DNA of 38,250 nucleotides. Source: Roseivirga sp. (lineage in GTDB: Bacteria; Bacteroidota; Bacteroidia; Cytophagales; Cyclobacteriaceae). This document shows positions 23,584 to 31,549 of the stretch, in pieces. The position numbers were made by a program, and so were the translations under genes. How positions within the stretch are numbered: the first letter of the stretch is position 1; each line of letters opens with the position of its first letter. Location of the stretch: positions 1-38,250 of the forward strand of contig JAJCYM010000034.1 of NCBI GenBank assembly GCA_029262895.1. The letters run 5' to 3'. The notes beneath the pieces were generated by a model, which did no database searches, was not told the origin of the DNA, and worked only from the letters and a program-made list of their open reading frames with translations.

Positions 23584-24612
23584 CTATGGATTGGATTCCC
23601 TTCGGTTCTTAATAATATCAATTGCCATAAATAGCGCTGCGCGGAAACTCGACTCACTGGCGACTCCTTTTCCAGCAATGTCATAGGCCGTGCCATGGTC
23701 TGGCGATGTCCTGACTATGGGAAGGCCCGCAGTAAAATTGACTCCTTCCTCAAAAGCAATGGTCTTGAATGGTGTCAACCCCTGATCGTGGTACATGGCC
23801 AGAATGCCATCAAATTTCATGAAACTACTATTACCAAAAAAACCATCGGCCGGATAGGGGCCAAAGACCAGATTCCCATTTTCCTTTAATTCGTTGATCA
23901 CCGGTTTGATGGTCTCAATTTCTTCCATGCCAAGCAGTCCATCTTCCCCTGCATGTGGGTTTAGTCCGAGCACGGCTATTTTGGGCTTTGAAATACTAAA
24001 GTCCTGACGAATTGACTTTAACATCATCTTCAATTTGCCTTTTAGCAGGTCGACCGTAATAGCGGTTGAAACCTGGGAAAGTGGTATATGGCCGGTAGCC
24101 ACACCAATCCGAAGGTTCTCACTGCATAAAAACATCAGGCTATCTTCCGAACCAAAACTTTCAGTAAGAAATTCAGTGTGGCCAGGAAACTTGAAGTCAT
24201 CACTTTGGATATTGTTTTTGCTAATGGGTGCTGTAACCAAACCATGAATAAAACCGCTTTTTAGATCTTCCACGGCTTTTTGCAAAGAGGCTAATGCACA
24301 TTTGCCACCGTCAGCGTTTTCTTCTCCAGGTTTGACATCAATATGCTCTTCCCAGCAATTGATCACGTTTGGCCTTTTTGATGTCAGGCGATCACCTGCT
24401 TTGAATTGGTAGAAAGCAAAGTTTTCTGTATCCAATAACTTCATGTAGTGCGAGAGCACTTTGCCATGTCCATACACCACAATGTTAGTGTTTCGAAGGA
24501 CATTGAGGTTTGTCAAAGTCTTGATAATCACCTCAGGCCCTATACCATTAAGGTCTCCAATCGTGATTCCGATATTAATGTCTTGCTTTCCCTCCGTTGA
24601 TTTTCCCTCCAT
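23584..24612 (-). CDS. pdxA: 4-hydroxythreonine-4-phosphate dehydrogenase
   Basis: 342 residues. Oxidises 4-phosphohydroxy-L-threonine in the DXP-dependent vitamin B6 pathway, before condensation by PdxJ. Signatures: GITIGDLNGIGPEVIIKTL near the N-terminus, TAPISKNNIQ, PGHTEFL, LGLNPHAGEDG and MYHDQGLTPFK with the metal-binding His/Asp. The length is normal and all motifs are intact. It is divergent from rsmA with a 77-bp shared gap. Confidence 0.95.
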   Translation of the reverse strand: MEGKSTEGKQDINIGITIGDLNGIGPEVIIKTLTNLNVLRNTNIVVYGHGKVLSHYMKLLDTENFAFYQFKAGDRLTSKRPNVINCWEEHIDVKPGEENADGGKCALASLQKAVEDLKSGFIHGLVTAPISKNNIQSDDFKFPGHTEFLTESFGSEDSLMFLCSENLRIGVATGHIPLSQVSTAITVDLLKGKLKMMLKSIRQDFSISKPKIAVLGLNPHAGEDGLLGMEEIETIKPVINELKENGNLVFGPYPADGFFGNSSFMKFDGILAMYHDQGLTPFKTIAFEEGVNFTAGLPIVRTSPDHGTAYDIAGKGVASESSFRAALFMAIDIIKNRRESNP

Positions 24613-24689
24613 AACTAAGCGTCAGGCTTTTTTGTCAGAATTTCTTTTGGCAATAGCGCAAATTAATCTTTTTTCCATAAGTTATCGGC

Positions 24690-25475
24690 ATGAGTATAGT
24701 CAGGCCGAAGAAACATCTGGGGCAACATTTTTTGAAAGACCTTAACATTGCCAAAAACATTGCCGAAGCCCTAACCGGGCATGGTGATTACCAGAGAGTT
24801 TTAGAAGTAGGGCCGGGTACGGGGGTGCTCACGCAGTTCTTATTGAGCAATGACTTTGAGCTTCATTTGATAGAGATAGATCGTGATTCAGTGGGTTTTT
24901 TGAATAAAAACTTTCCTGAATTGACGAATCGAATAGTTGAGGGAGATTTTTTGAAGGTTAATGTTGCAGCCCTTGAAGCACACAAGTTTGCCATCATTGG
25001 TAATTTCCCATATAATATCTCATCACAAATATTCTTTAAGGTATTGGACCAAAAACAGCACATTCCAGAAGTGGTTTGCATGATTCAGAAAGAAGTGGCG
25101 GATCGTTTGGTTTCTCCTCCTGGCTCTAAGGCTTACGGAATTTTAAGTGTCTTACTCCAGGCTTATTATGACATCGAATATCTGTTTACGGTTGAGCCAG
25201 GAGTCTTTAACCCACCACCTAAAGTGAAATCTGCTGTAATTCGACTCAAGCGCAATCTGACGGAATCAATTGACTGTGATGAAAGACTTTTCAGACGCAT
25301 TGTGAAACAGGCTTTCCAAATGAGGAGGAAAACGTTGCGTAATGCATTAAAACCAATAAATTTGCCCGAACAGACAAGAACCCTGCCTATCATGGATTCC
25401 AGGGCCGAGCAATTGTCTGTAAATGAGTTTGTTAACCTGACCAACGAAATCTCCAGATGGCAGAAGAAAGAATGA
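24690..25475 (+). CDS. rsmA: 16S rRNA dimethyladenosine transferase
   Basis: 261 residues. Dimethylates two adjacent adenines near the 3' end of 16S rRNA in late 30S assembly (also called KsgA). Motifs: KKHLGQHFLKD at the start, VLEVGPGTGVLTQFLL (SAM site), LIEIDRD, IVEGDFLK and the catalytic IGNFPYNISSQI. Complete. Its end overlaps mgtE, so the two are translated from one message. Confidence 0.96.
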   Translation: MSIVRPKKHLGQHFLKDLNIAKNIAEALTGHGDYQRVLEVGPGTGVLTQFLLSNDFELHLIEIDRDSVGFLNKNFPELTNRIVEGDFLKVNVAALEAHKFAIIGNFPYNISSQIFFKVLDQKQHIPEVVCMIQKEVADRLVSPPGSKAYGILSVLLQAYYDIEYLFTVEPGVFNPPPKVKSAVIRLKRNLTESIDCDERLFRRIVKQAFQMRRKTLRNALKPINLPEQTRTLPIMDSRAEQLSVNEFVNLTNEISRWQKKE

Positions 25476-26818
25476 CGTTTGAGCTTTCCAAAGAATACCT
25501 TGAGTCTCTCCAAGAGGCTTTCGAGGCTGGAAATGCTGCGTTCATTCGCGAAACCATGGATGGAGTAAACCCGGCAGATATCTCTGCCCTTCTTGATGAG
25601 GTTGACTCCGATACGGCCAAGTTTGTCATCGACACGCTCAATGATACCATCGGAGCGGAGATTATAGAAGACCTGGAGGAGGATACCCGTTCTAAATTCC
25701 TGGAGAAATTTGAGGCACCTGAATTGGCAGACTATATCACCGAGATGGAATCCGATGATGCTGTTGATGTAATTAATGAACTTCCGGTCAGAAAACGGGA
25801 AGAGGTCATCTCACATATAAAGGATCCTGAAGCTGCATCGCATATTATGGAGCTTATGCGATATGATGAGGATTGCGCAGGAGGCTTGATGGCAAAAGAA
25901 ATGATCGTGGCCAATATCAATTGGACGGTCGTACAAACGATTGAGGAGATTAGGAGGCAGCGTGAAAATGTGGACAAAATCTACTCTGTATATGTGGTGG
26001 ATGATCAGAACAAACTTCGTGGCAAGGTTTCAGTGAAGAAGATTATTCTTGCCAGTGACAGAACGTTTGTCAAGGATATTTTTGACGAAGAAGTCATATC
26101 CGTGGAAACGTACATGGATGAAGAGGAGGTGGCCGACATCATGCAGAAGTATGATTTGGATGCCGTTCCTGTGGTGAACCTTCAGGGAAAGTTGGTTGGT
26201 CGAATTACTATCGATGATGTGGTGGATGTAATCACCGAACAGGCCGAGGAGGACATGCAGCTAATGGCAGGTATTTCCTCGGATGTAGAAGAAGATGACA
26301 GTGTTTGGGCCATTTCTAAGGCACGACTTCCATGGCTGCTGATTGGTTTACTGGGAGGGATGTTAGGTGCCTGGGCCATAGGTTTTTTTGAAAATGACCT
26401 GAAGGAAAATGCTGCTTTGGCATTGTTTATCCCATTGGTAATGGCAACCGGGGGCAACGTGGGCATTCAGTCTTCCACATTGGTAGTACAAAGTCTTGCC
26501 AATAAATCTGCCTTTTCCGAGACCTTCGGCAAGCGCTTGTCAAAGATGTTTTTGGTGGCCATACTCTCTAGTTTGGTGCTAGGCCTTTTTAGTTTTTTGT
26601 TGGTATATGTGATTAACGGGGATCAACAAATGGGATTGGTGGTGGCAGTAGCCCTACAGGGAGTTGTGCTGCTTGCCTCTTTTATGGGAACCACAACACC
26701 TATTGTTCTGGATAAATTTGGTATTAATCCAGCACTTGCTTCAGGCCCTTTTATTACCACCACAAATGATATTTTAGGAATTATTGTTTACCTCGCGGTC
26801 GCGAATTTATTGCTCTAA
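25457..26818 (+). CDS. mgtE: MgtE-type magnesium transporter
   Basis: 453 residues from the ATG at 25457; an ATG at 25472 would give a 4-bp ATGA overlap with rsmA and is equally likely. Domain order is normal: a helical N domain (about 1-120), two CBS domains (about 125-250, with VDKIYSVYVVDDQNKLRGKV and DLDAVPVVNLQGKLVGRITI) and five membrane helices (about 285-453) with the pore region PLVMATGGNVGIQSSTLVVQ. The cytoplasmic domains close the pore when Mg2+ is high. Confidence 0.95.
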   Translation: MAEERMTFELSKEYLESLQEAFEAGNAAFIRETMDGVNPADISALLDEVDSDTAKFVIDTLNDTIGAEIIEDLEEDTRSKFLEKFEAPELADYITEMESDDAVDVINELPVRKREEVISHIKDPEAASHIMELMRYDEDCAGGLMAKEMIVANINWTVVQTIEEIRRQRENVDKIYSVYVVDDQNKLRGKVSVKKIILASDRTFVKDIFDEEVISVETYMDEEEVADIMQKYDLDAVPVVNLQGKLVGRITIDDVVDVITEQAEEDMQLMAGISSDVEEDDSVWAISKARLPWLLIGLLGGMLGAWAIGFFENDLKENAALALFIPLVMATGGNVGIQSSTLVVQSLANKSAFSETFGKRLSKMFLVAILSSLVLGLFSFLLVYVINGDQQMGLVVAVALQGVVLLASFMGTTTPIVLDKFGINPALASGPFITTTNDILGIIVYLAVANLLL

Positions 26819-26821
26819 ATC

Positions 26822-27763
26822 ATGAGAAAAGGTTTTTTGATTGCTGATGAAATGCATAAGAGCATCCTTAGGTTGCTGGATGACCTCGGCTTTGTGGTAA
26901 GCTATCAGCCTGAGATTACCAGAGAAGAGCTCATCGAAACCATAGGGCCATATCATGGGCTTATTATTCGTAGCAAAACCATGGTGGATAAAGAGGTAGT
27001 AGACGCAGCGGCTAACCTTGAATTTATAGCGCGTGCAGGAGCCGGGCTCGATCAAATTGATGTACAATATGCAGAGTCCAAGGGCATTGAAATGTTGAAT
27101 GCTCCGGAAGGGAACAGGGACGCCTTAGCCGAACATGCGATGGGATTGCTCTTGTCATTGCTCAATAATATTCTAACCGCGGATAAGGAAGTGAGGAATT
27201 GGCAGTGGCAGCGGGAGGCCAATAGGGGAGTGGAATTGAGCGATAAGACGGTTGGCATTATTGGGTTTGGTTATATGGGGCAGGCCTTTGTGCAAAGACT
27301 ACGAGCTTTTGATTGCCGTGTGCTAGTATATGATAAGTATAAAAAGGGTTTTGGCACCAAGAATGTGGAGGAGGTTTCATTGGAAAAGCTTTTTGATAAG
27401 ACGGACATATTGAGCCTACATGTGCCCTTAACGGATGAGACAAAGAGCTGGATCAACAAGGATTTTATCAATAATTTTTCCAAGAACATTTATCTGCTTA
27501 ATACGGCCAGGGGTGAGGTAGTTCCTACAAGAGATTTGCTTCAATTGCTTGATACCGGAAAGGTCAAAGGGGCGGCATTGGATGTATTGGATAAAGAGAA
27601 GTTTGATCAGCTCAGTGTAGAGGAAAAATCAGATTTCGAAAACCTTTTTCAGCGTAAAAATGTGATTTTGTCTCCGCATGTGGGTGGATGGACTTTTGCC
27701 TCCTATAAAAGAATCAATGAAGTATTGGTGGGGAAAATATCCAACCTCTATCGCATGGGCTGA
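26822..27763 (+). CDS. D-2-hydroxyacid dehydrogenase, phosphoglycerate-dehydrogenase-like
   Basis: 313 residues, starting 3 bp after the mgtE stop. NAD-dependent family: the nucleotide loop GIIGFGYMGQAF, the Arg region LLNTARGEVV, and the catalytic SPHVGGWTFAS with His. An AGAGLDQIDVQYAESKGIEM stretch is the usual substrate-side Asn/Arg region. It lacks the C-terminal ACT domain of long SerA, so it may be a short SerA or another 2-hydroxyacid dehydrogenase; the substrate is not decided by the sequence. Confidence 0.85.
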   Translation: MRKGFLIADEMHKSILRLLDDLGFVVSYQPEITREELIETIGPYHGLIIRSKTMVDKEVVDAAANLEFIARAGAGLDQIDVQYAESKGIEMLNAPEGNRDALAEHAMGLLLSLLNNILTADKEVRNWQWQREANRGVELSDKTVGIIGFGYMGQAFVQRLRAFDCRVLVYDKYKKGFGTKNVEEVSLEKLFDKTDILSLHVPLTDETKSWINKDFINNFSKNIYLLNTARGEVVPTRDLLQLLDTGKVKGAALDVLDKEKFDQLSVEEKSDFENLFQRKNVILSPHVGGWTFASYKRINEVLVGKISNLYRMG

Positions 27764-27774
27764 GCATCATTGTT

Positions 27775-27804
27775 TTTGATCCCTCGTTAAAATTCGTAAT
27801 TTTG
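27775..27804 (+). promoter_or_regulatory. Promoter of greA
   Basis: TTTG (27775-27778), 18 bases, then TAATTTTG (27797-27804): a full match to the Bacteroidota -33/-7 pattern. Transcription would begin near 27810, leaving a leader of about 100 bases. Confidence 0.7.
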
Positions 27805-27813
27805 CATTACTGG

Positions 27814-27882
27814 ATCGCCTCAAGGCGATTTTCTGTTTAATAACGAGCTGTGGTTTCCCATGAAGCCGGGCTTTTGTTTTTT
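27814..27882 (+). promoter_or_regulatory. greA leader with two hairpins
   Basis: Hairpin 1 is ATCGCC-TCAA-GGCGAT (27814-27829) followed by TTTCTGTTT. Hairpin 2 is AAGC-CGG-GCTT (27863-27873) followed by TTTGTTTTTT. Both lie between the promoter and the greA start and look like weak terminators, suggesting attenuation of greA. Confidence 0.45.
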
Positions 27883-27911
27883 ATATCGATTAAGAAATAA
27901 AAATTTGAGAT

Positions 27912-28388
27912 ATGGCAGGTGTAGTATTTTATACGGAAGAAGGATTGCAAAAACTCAAAGATGAATTGCAAGAATTGAAAAGTAAGGGCAGGGCTGATAT
28001 GTCCAAGCAAATAGCCGAGGCCCGTGATAAAGGAGATTTGAGCGAAAATGCAGAATACGATGCTGCTAAAGATGCTCAAGGCATGATGGAAATGAGGATA
28101 GCCGAATTGGGAGCTCTGGTTGGCAATGCCAGAATCATGAAAGAGGAAAACGTTGACCTGTCTAAAGTATCTATTCTTTCTACTGTCAAAATCAAAAATG
28201 TCAAAAATGGCATGGAGGTAAAATATACGCTGGTTGCAGAAAATGAAGCGGACTTAAAAGCCGGTAAAATCTCCTACGAATCACCAATAGGCAAAGGTCT
28301 GTTGAACAAGAAAATTGGTGAAATTGCTGAAGTAAAGGCTCCAGCTGGTGTGTTGGAATTTGAAGTTTTAGACATCACTTTAGACTAA
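27912..28388 (+). CDS. greA: Transcription elongation factor GreA
   Basis: 158 residues, normal length. GreA enters the RNA polymerase secondary channel and stimulates cleavage of backtracked RNA. The N-terminal coiled coil carries GDLSENAEYDAAKDAQ at its tip, where the acidic residues act, and the C-terminal FKBP-like domain ends the protein (ISYESPIGKGLLNKKIGEIA). It follows a promoter and a hairpin-rich leader, and the HIT gene starts 3 bp after its stop. Confidence 0.96.
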   Translation: MAGVVFYTEEGLQKLKDELQELKSKGRADMSKQIAEARDKGDLSENAEYDAAKDAQGMMEMRIAELGALVGNARIMKEENVDLSKVSILSTVKIKNVKNGMEVKYTLVAENEADLKAGKISYESPIGKGLLNKKIGEIAEVKAPAGVLEFEVLDITLD

Positions 28389-28390
28389 GT

Positions 28391-28786
28391 ATGCCAAGCA
28401 TCTTCACCAGAATAATCAATCGAGAAATTCCCGGTTATATTGTGGCTGAAGATGAGCATAATCTCGCTTTTCTTGATATCAATCCTCTGAATGAAGGCCA
28501 TACATTGGTGGTTCCAAAGCAAGAGGTAGACAAGCTTTTTGATCTGGATGAGGATGCCTATCTAAGACTACAATTGTTTACTCACAAAGTAGCCAAAGCC
28601 ATTGAAGAAGCCATTCCCTGCCTAAGAGTAGGAGTGGCCGTAATTGGTCTTGAAGTGCCTCATGCCCATATTCATCTGATTCCCCTACACGGTATGCATG
28701 ATATTGATTTCAGCAGGCCTAAGCTAAAATTCTCTGAGGATGAGTTTAAGAAGATAGCTGAAAAAATAAAGATCAGGATTAAGTAG
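28391..28786 (+). CDS. HIT-family nucleotide hydrolase
   Basis: 131 residues. The histidine triad VPHAHIHLIP near residue 100 is complete, and the N-terminal IFTRIINREIPGYIVAEDEH and INPLNEGHTLVVPK are typical of the Hint/HinT branch, which hydrolyses nucleoside phosphoramidates. It is co-transcribed with greA (3-bp gap), an order often seen in Bacteroidota. Confidence 0.93.
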   Translation: MPSIFTRIINREIPGYIVAEDEHNLAFLDINPLNEGHTLVVPKQEVDKLFDLDEDAYLRLQLFTHKVAKAIEEAIPCLRVGVAVIGLEVPHAHIHLIPLHGMHDIDFSRPKLKFSEDEFKKIAEKIKIRIK

Positions 28787-28843
28787 ATTAATTGATTTTT
28801 GGATTTTTCGGTCTTCTTAATTGTGGACTAAATAATTGAATCT

Positions 28844-29260
28844 ATGGGAACAGAGGATATCAAGGATGATTTAACGTACAACATTATAGGCTGCGCGATG
28901 AAGGTGCACAGCAATTTGGGTAACGGCTTTCAGGAAGTGATTTATCAAAGAGCCCTAGCCATAGAATTGCAAAAGGCATCAATTGGATATCAGAGAGAAT
29001 TAGAAATGCCGATATACTATGATGAACAGCATATAGGTACAAGACGCGCTGATTTTATCATTGAAGATGACGTGATGGTGGAACTCAAGGCAGTGATTCG
29101 CATGGAGGATGCTCACTTGGCTCAAGGTCTTAACTATTTGGTGGCCTATAAATTGGATAGAGGTCTTTTGATCAATTTCGGTGCGAAGAGTCTGGAAGTC
29201 AAGAGACTGTTAAACCCTAGAACAAGAAATCAAGATAAATCCAATCCTGAAAATCAATAA
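28844..29260 (+). CDS. GxxExxY protein
   Basis: 138 residues. The signature GFQEVIYQRALAIEL gives the GxxExxY motif that names this family; the middle (RRADFIIEDDVMVELKAV) resembles the Asp...Glu-x-Lys core of a nuclease fold. The family is common in Bacteroidota and its role is unknown. A damaged second copy of its flanks lies directly downstream (29295-29466). Confidence 0.88.
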   Translation: MGTEDIKDDLTYNIIGCAMKVHSNLGNGFQEVIYQRALAIELQKASIGYQRELEMPIYYDEQHIGTRRADFIIEDDVMVELKAVIRMEDAHLAQGLNYLVAYKLDRGLLINFGAKSLEVKRLLNPRTRNQDKSNPENQ

Positions 29261-29294
29261 ATCCCCTAATCCTGATAATTACTTCACCCTCCGA

Positions 29295-29466
29295 GGATTA
29301 ATGGATTGGATGATTTTTGGTTGTCTTAATTGTGGCAATAAATTGTACAGAGGTCTTTTGATCAATTTTGGTGCAAAGAGTCTGGAAGTCAAGAGACTGT
29401 TAAACCCCAGAACAAGAAGTCAAGACAAACCCAATCCTGAAAATCAATAAATCCCTTAATCCTGAT
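29295..29466 (+). pseudogene. Deleted tandem copy of the GxxExxY gene
   Basis: 29351-29466 repeats 29161-29275 (offset 190) with few changes, covering the last 33 codons of the GxxExxY gene and its stop. Just before it, TCTTAATTGTGG...TAAATTG resembles the bases upstream of the intact gene (28815-28840). The middle of the copy is missing. The end of ruvC (TTACTTCACCCTCC) also appears twice, at about 29279 and 29468. Confidence 0.7.
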
Positions 29467-29467
29467 C

Positions 29468-30025
29468 TTACTTCACCCTCCCCGGATTATCAGCAATAAA
29501 TGATTTCCAGCTCTTGTTGCCGCTTTGTTGTGAACCTTTCTGGAAATGATGGCAAACCGCCACAGCCAAGGCATCAGTAGCATCAAGCAATTTTGGAATC
29601 TCATTGAATTTCAAAAGTGTCTGAAGCATAGCCGCCACTTGTTCTTTGGAGGCATTTCCATTTCCAGTTACAGATTGCTTGACTTTTTTCGGAGCATATT
29701 CCGTGATGGGTATTTCCCGGGCTAGAGCCGCGGACATGGCTACACCTTGTGCCCTTCCAAGCTTCAGCATGGATTGTACGTTTTTGCCATAAAAGGGTGC
29801 CTCCAGAGCTACTTCGTCAGGATGGTAATCTTCAAGGAGAGAGGTAACTCTTTCAAAAATCTTCTTCAGTTTGAGCTCGTGAGAAGTGTATTTCTTGAGG
29901 TGAATTACGCCATATTGAAGAAGAATCAATTCCTTGCCTTTTACATGGATCAGGCCATAACCCATTACGCTTGTTCCGGGGTCAATCCCCAAAATGATCT
30001 GATCTTTTGACTGTTTGGCGGCCAT
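29468..30025 (-). CDS. ruvC: Holliday junction resolvase RuvC
   Basis: 185 residues. Cuts Holliday junctions together with RuvAB. The four acidic catalytic residues are in place: Asp15 ([13 protein letters not shown]), Glu75 (ALEAPFYG), Asp148 and Asp151 ([12 protein letters not shown]). The conserved [15 protein letters not shown] loop is present. It points towards the GxxExxY copies and its last codons are duplicated there. The C-terminal end (ADNPGRVK) is intact. Confidence 0.96.
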   Translation of the reverse strand: MAAKQSKDQIILGIDPGTSVMGYGLIHVKGKELILLQYGVIHLKKYTSHELKLKKIFERVTSLLEDYHPDEVALEAPFYGKNVQSMLKLGRAQGVAMSAALAREIPITEYAPKKVKQSVTGNGNASKEQVAAMLQTLLKFNEIPKLLDATDALAVAVCHHFQKGSQQSGNKSWKSFIADNPGRVK

Positions 30026-30143
30026 TGGTGCAATATACTATTTAGTCCATAGTGGCAGGGGCTTTGTTGGCTGGTTTATTCATTTGGTTAATGGCTTATT
30101 TATTGGCAATTGGTAATCTCGGCACTTTCAGGTTTATTCGTAG

Positions 30144-31250
30144 ATGCAGATTGCACTCTTGATCATTTGGGGGATGTACTTTTTATTTTTAGTTATTGTA
30201 ATCTTCGGTTGGGTTAAGAAAACGCCTAAAAATCAAGGAGGATTGGATCAGGAGCTTTTGGTGGTTGTCCCTTTCAGAAATGAGGCGGGCAACCTTGAAC
30301 GAATCGCTCAAAGTCTAGAAAAACAACGCTATAAAGAGTTTTCGGTAGTTTTTGTAAATGACCATTCCTCAGATGATTCTGTAGCGGTGTTGAAATCCTA
30401 TCTCCAAAATAGCAGTTTGGCATGGAGACTCATTGAACTGGAAAAACCTGAAGGGAAAAAAGCAGCAATTACAGCTGGTATAGGCCAAGCAGGAGCAGAG
30501 CTAATCGTAACTACGGATGCAGATTGTTGGATGGGCCCTGAGTGGTTGACTTCAATAAGCGCAGCATTTAATGACGGTAGTGTGGCAATGGTTGCCGGTG
30601 CGGTTGCATTTCAGAATGAGCCGTCCCTTTTTAAAGCATGGCAGTCATTGGAATTCTCAACTTTGATAGGAACCGGAGGCGCTTTGATGAAGCTGGGCAA
30701 ACCCATCATGTGCAATGGGGCTAACCTTGCCTATAGAAGAGAGGCTTTTGAACAAGTAAATGGCTTTGAAGGAATTTCTCAAACGCCTTCTGGTGATGAT
30801 GAATTGCTAATGCACAAAGTGGCCATCAAATTTCCGAGAAGTGTGACTTTTCTGCAAGAAAAGGAGGCGGTTGTGAGCACTTGCTCAGCAAAAACATGGA
30901 ACGAATTTATACAGCAACGAAAACGGTGGGCGAGCAAATGGAAAATTGGTAAAAGACCGATTACTGCTGCTTTGGCCTTATTAGTTCTTCTTTTTCATGT
31001 TGGATTTGGGATGTCTTTGGTTTCCGCCTTGGTAGGTAGTTTTCCGTGGAGCCTTTTAGGCGCTTTGCTTGCGACCAGATTTCTTTTGGAACTAATGCTA
31101 ACCTCAAATATTGCCACAAGATTAAACACAGGATTCAAAATATTACCACTTCTGCTAAGTCAGTTTTTTTACCCTTTTTATGCCATCTTCTTTGGATTGC
31201 TGGCTAATTTTGGGAGCTATGAGTGGAAGGGCAGAAGTTATAAAGTATAA
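30144..31250 (+). CDS. Family 2 glycosyltransferase, membrane-bound
   Basis: 368 residues. An N-terminal helix (about 2-22) anchors it. The GT-A domain has VVVPFRNEAGN, VNDHSSDD, the DxD-type TTDADCWM (Asp125, Asp127) and QQRKRWASKW, the QxxRW motif of processive or lipid-linked family 2 enzymes. Two to three C-terminal membrane segments follow. It adds sugar from a nucleotide sugar to an unknown acceptor at the inner membrane. It opens a run of genes that includes a deacetylase and a second, similar transferase at 33383. Confidence 0.9.
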   Translation: MQIALLIIWGMYFLFLVIVIFGWVKKTPKNQGGLDQELLVVVPFRNEAGNLERIAQSLEKQRYKEFSVVFVNDHSSDDSVAVLKSYLQNSSLAWRLIELEKPEGKKAAITAGIGQAGAELIVTTDADCWMGPEWLTSISAAFNDGSVAMVAGAVAFQNEPSLFKAWQSLEFSTLIGTGGALMKLGKPIMCNGANLAYRREAFEQVNGFEGISQTPSGDDELLMHKVAIKFPRSVTFLQEKEAVVSTCSAKTWNEFIQQRKRWASKWKIGKRPITAALALLVLLFHVGFGMSLVSALVGSFPWSLLGALLATRFLLELMLTSNIATRLNTGFKILPLLLSQFFYPFYAIFFGLLANFGSYEWKGRSYKV

Positions 31251-31291
31251 CAGGTCTTGACCAACAGAATAAAACCATCGATTACAATAAT

Positions 31292-31546
31292 ATGACTGAC
31301 CAGGAGTTTGATGTTTTGGATGAGTTATACTTTGTCTATTCCTATGATCATGTAAAAAGTGAACTGGGATGGGAAGATGGGTTATTAAAGAAAGTGTTGT
31401 CCGATTTGTTGGAGAAGGGATGGGTGAAATGCTTTAAAAGCGTTCACGAAGAGCTGTTGCCTGAGGAGCTGGAGTTTGATCACGATTATAATAAGTACCT
31501 TTATCTGGCAACAAAAGCCGGACTGTTTGCTCATAACGGGCGATAA
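31292..31546 (+). CDS. Small conserved-looking protein, unknown function
   Basis: 84 residues, acidic. The sequence MTDQEFDVLDELYFVYSYDH then LLKKVLSDLLEKGWVKCFKS has the helix-helix-strand rhythm of a winged-helix domain, and LYLATKAGLFAHN could be the final strand. It starts 41 bp after the glycosyltransferase and 3 bp before the phosphatase gene, so it may work with the phosphatase. I cannot name it. Confidence 0.65.
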   Translation: MTDQEFDVLDELYFVYSYDHVKSELGWEDGLLKKVLSDLLEKGWVKCFKSVHEELLPEELEFDHDYNKYLYLATKAGLFAHNGR

Positions 31547-31549
31547 TTT

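Noticed and set aside
27860..27911. Possible leader peptide starting ATGAAGCCGGGC before greA
   Set aside because: The ATG sits in the second hairpin and the frame runs on out of phase into greA, with nothing to show that it is translated.
30026..30143. Promoters in the ruvC-glycosyltransferase gap
   Set aside because: Only near-matches such as TATATTGC are found, with no paired -33 element, so none is called.
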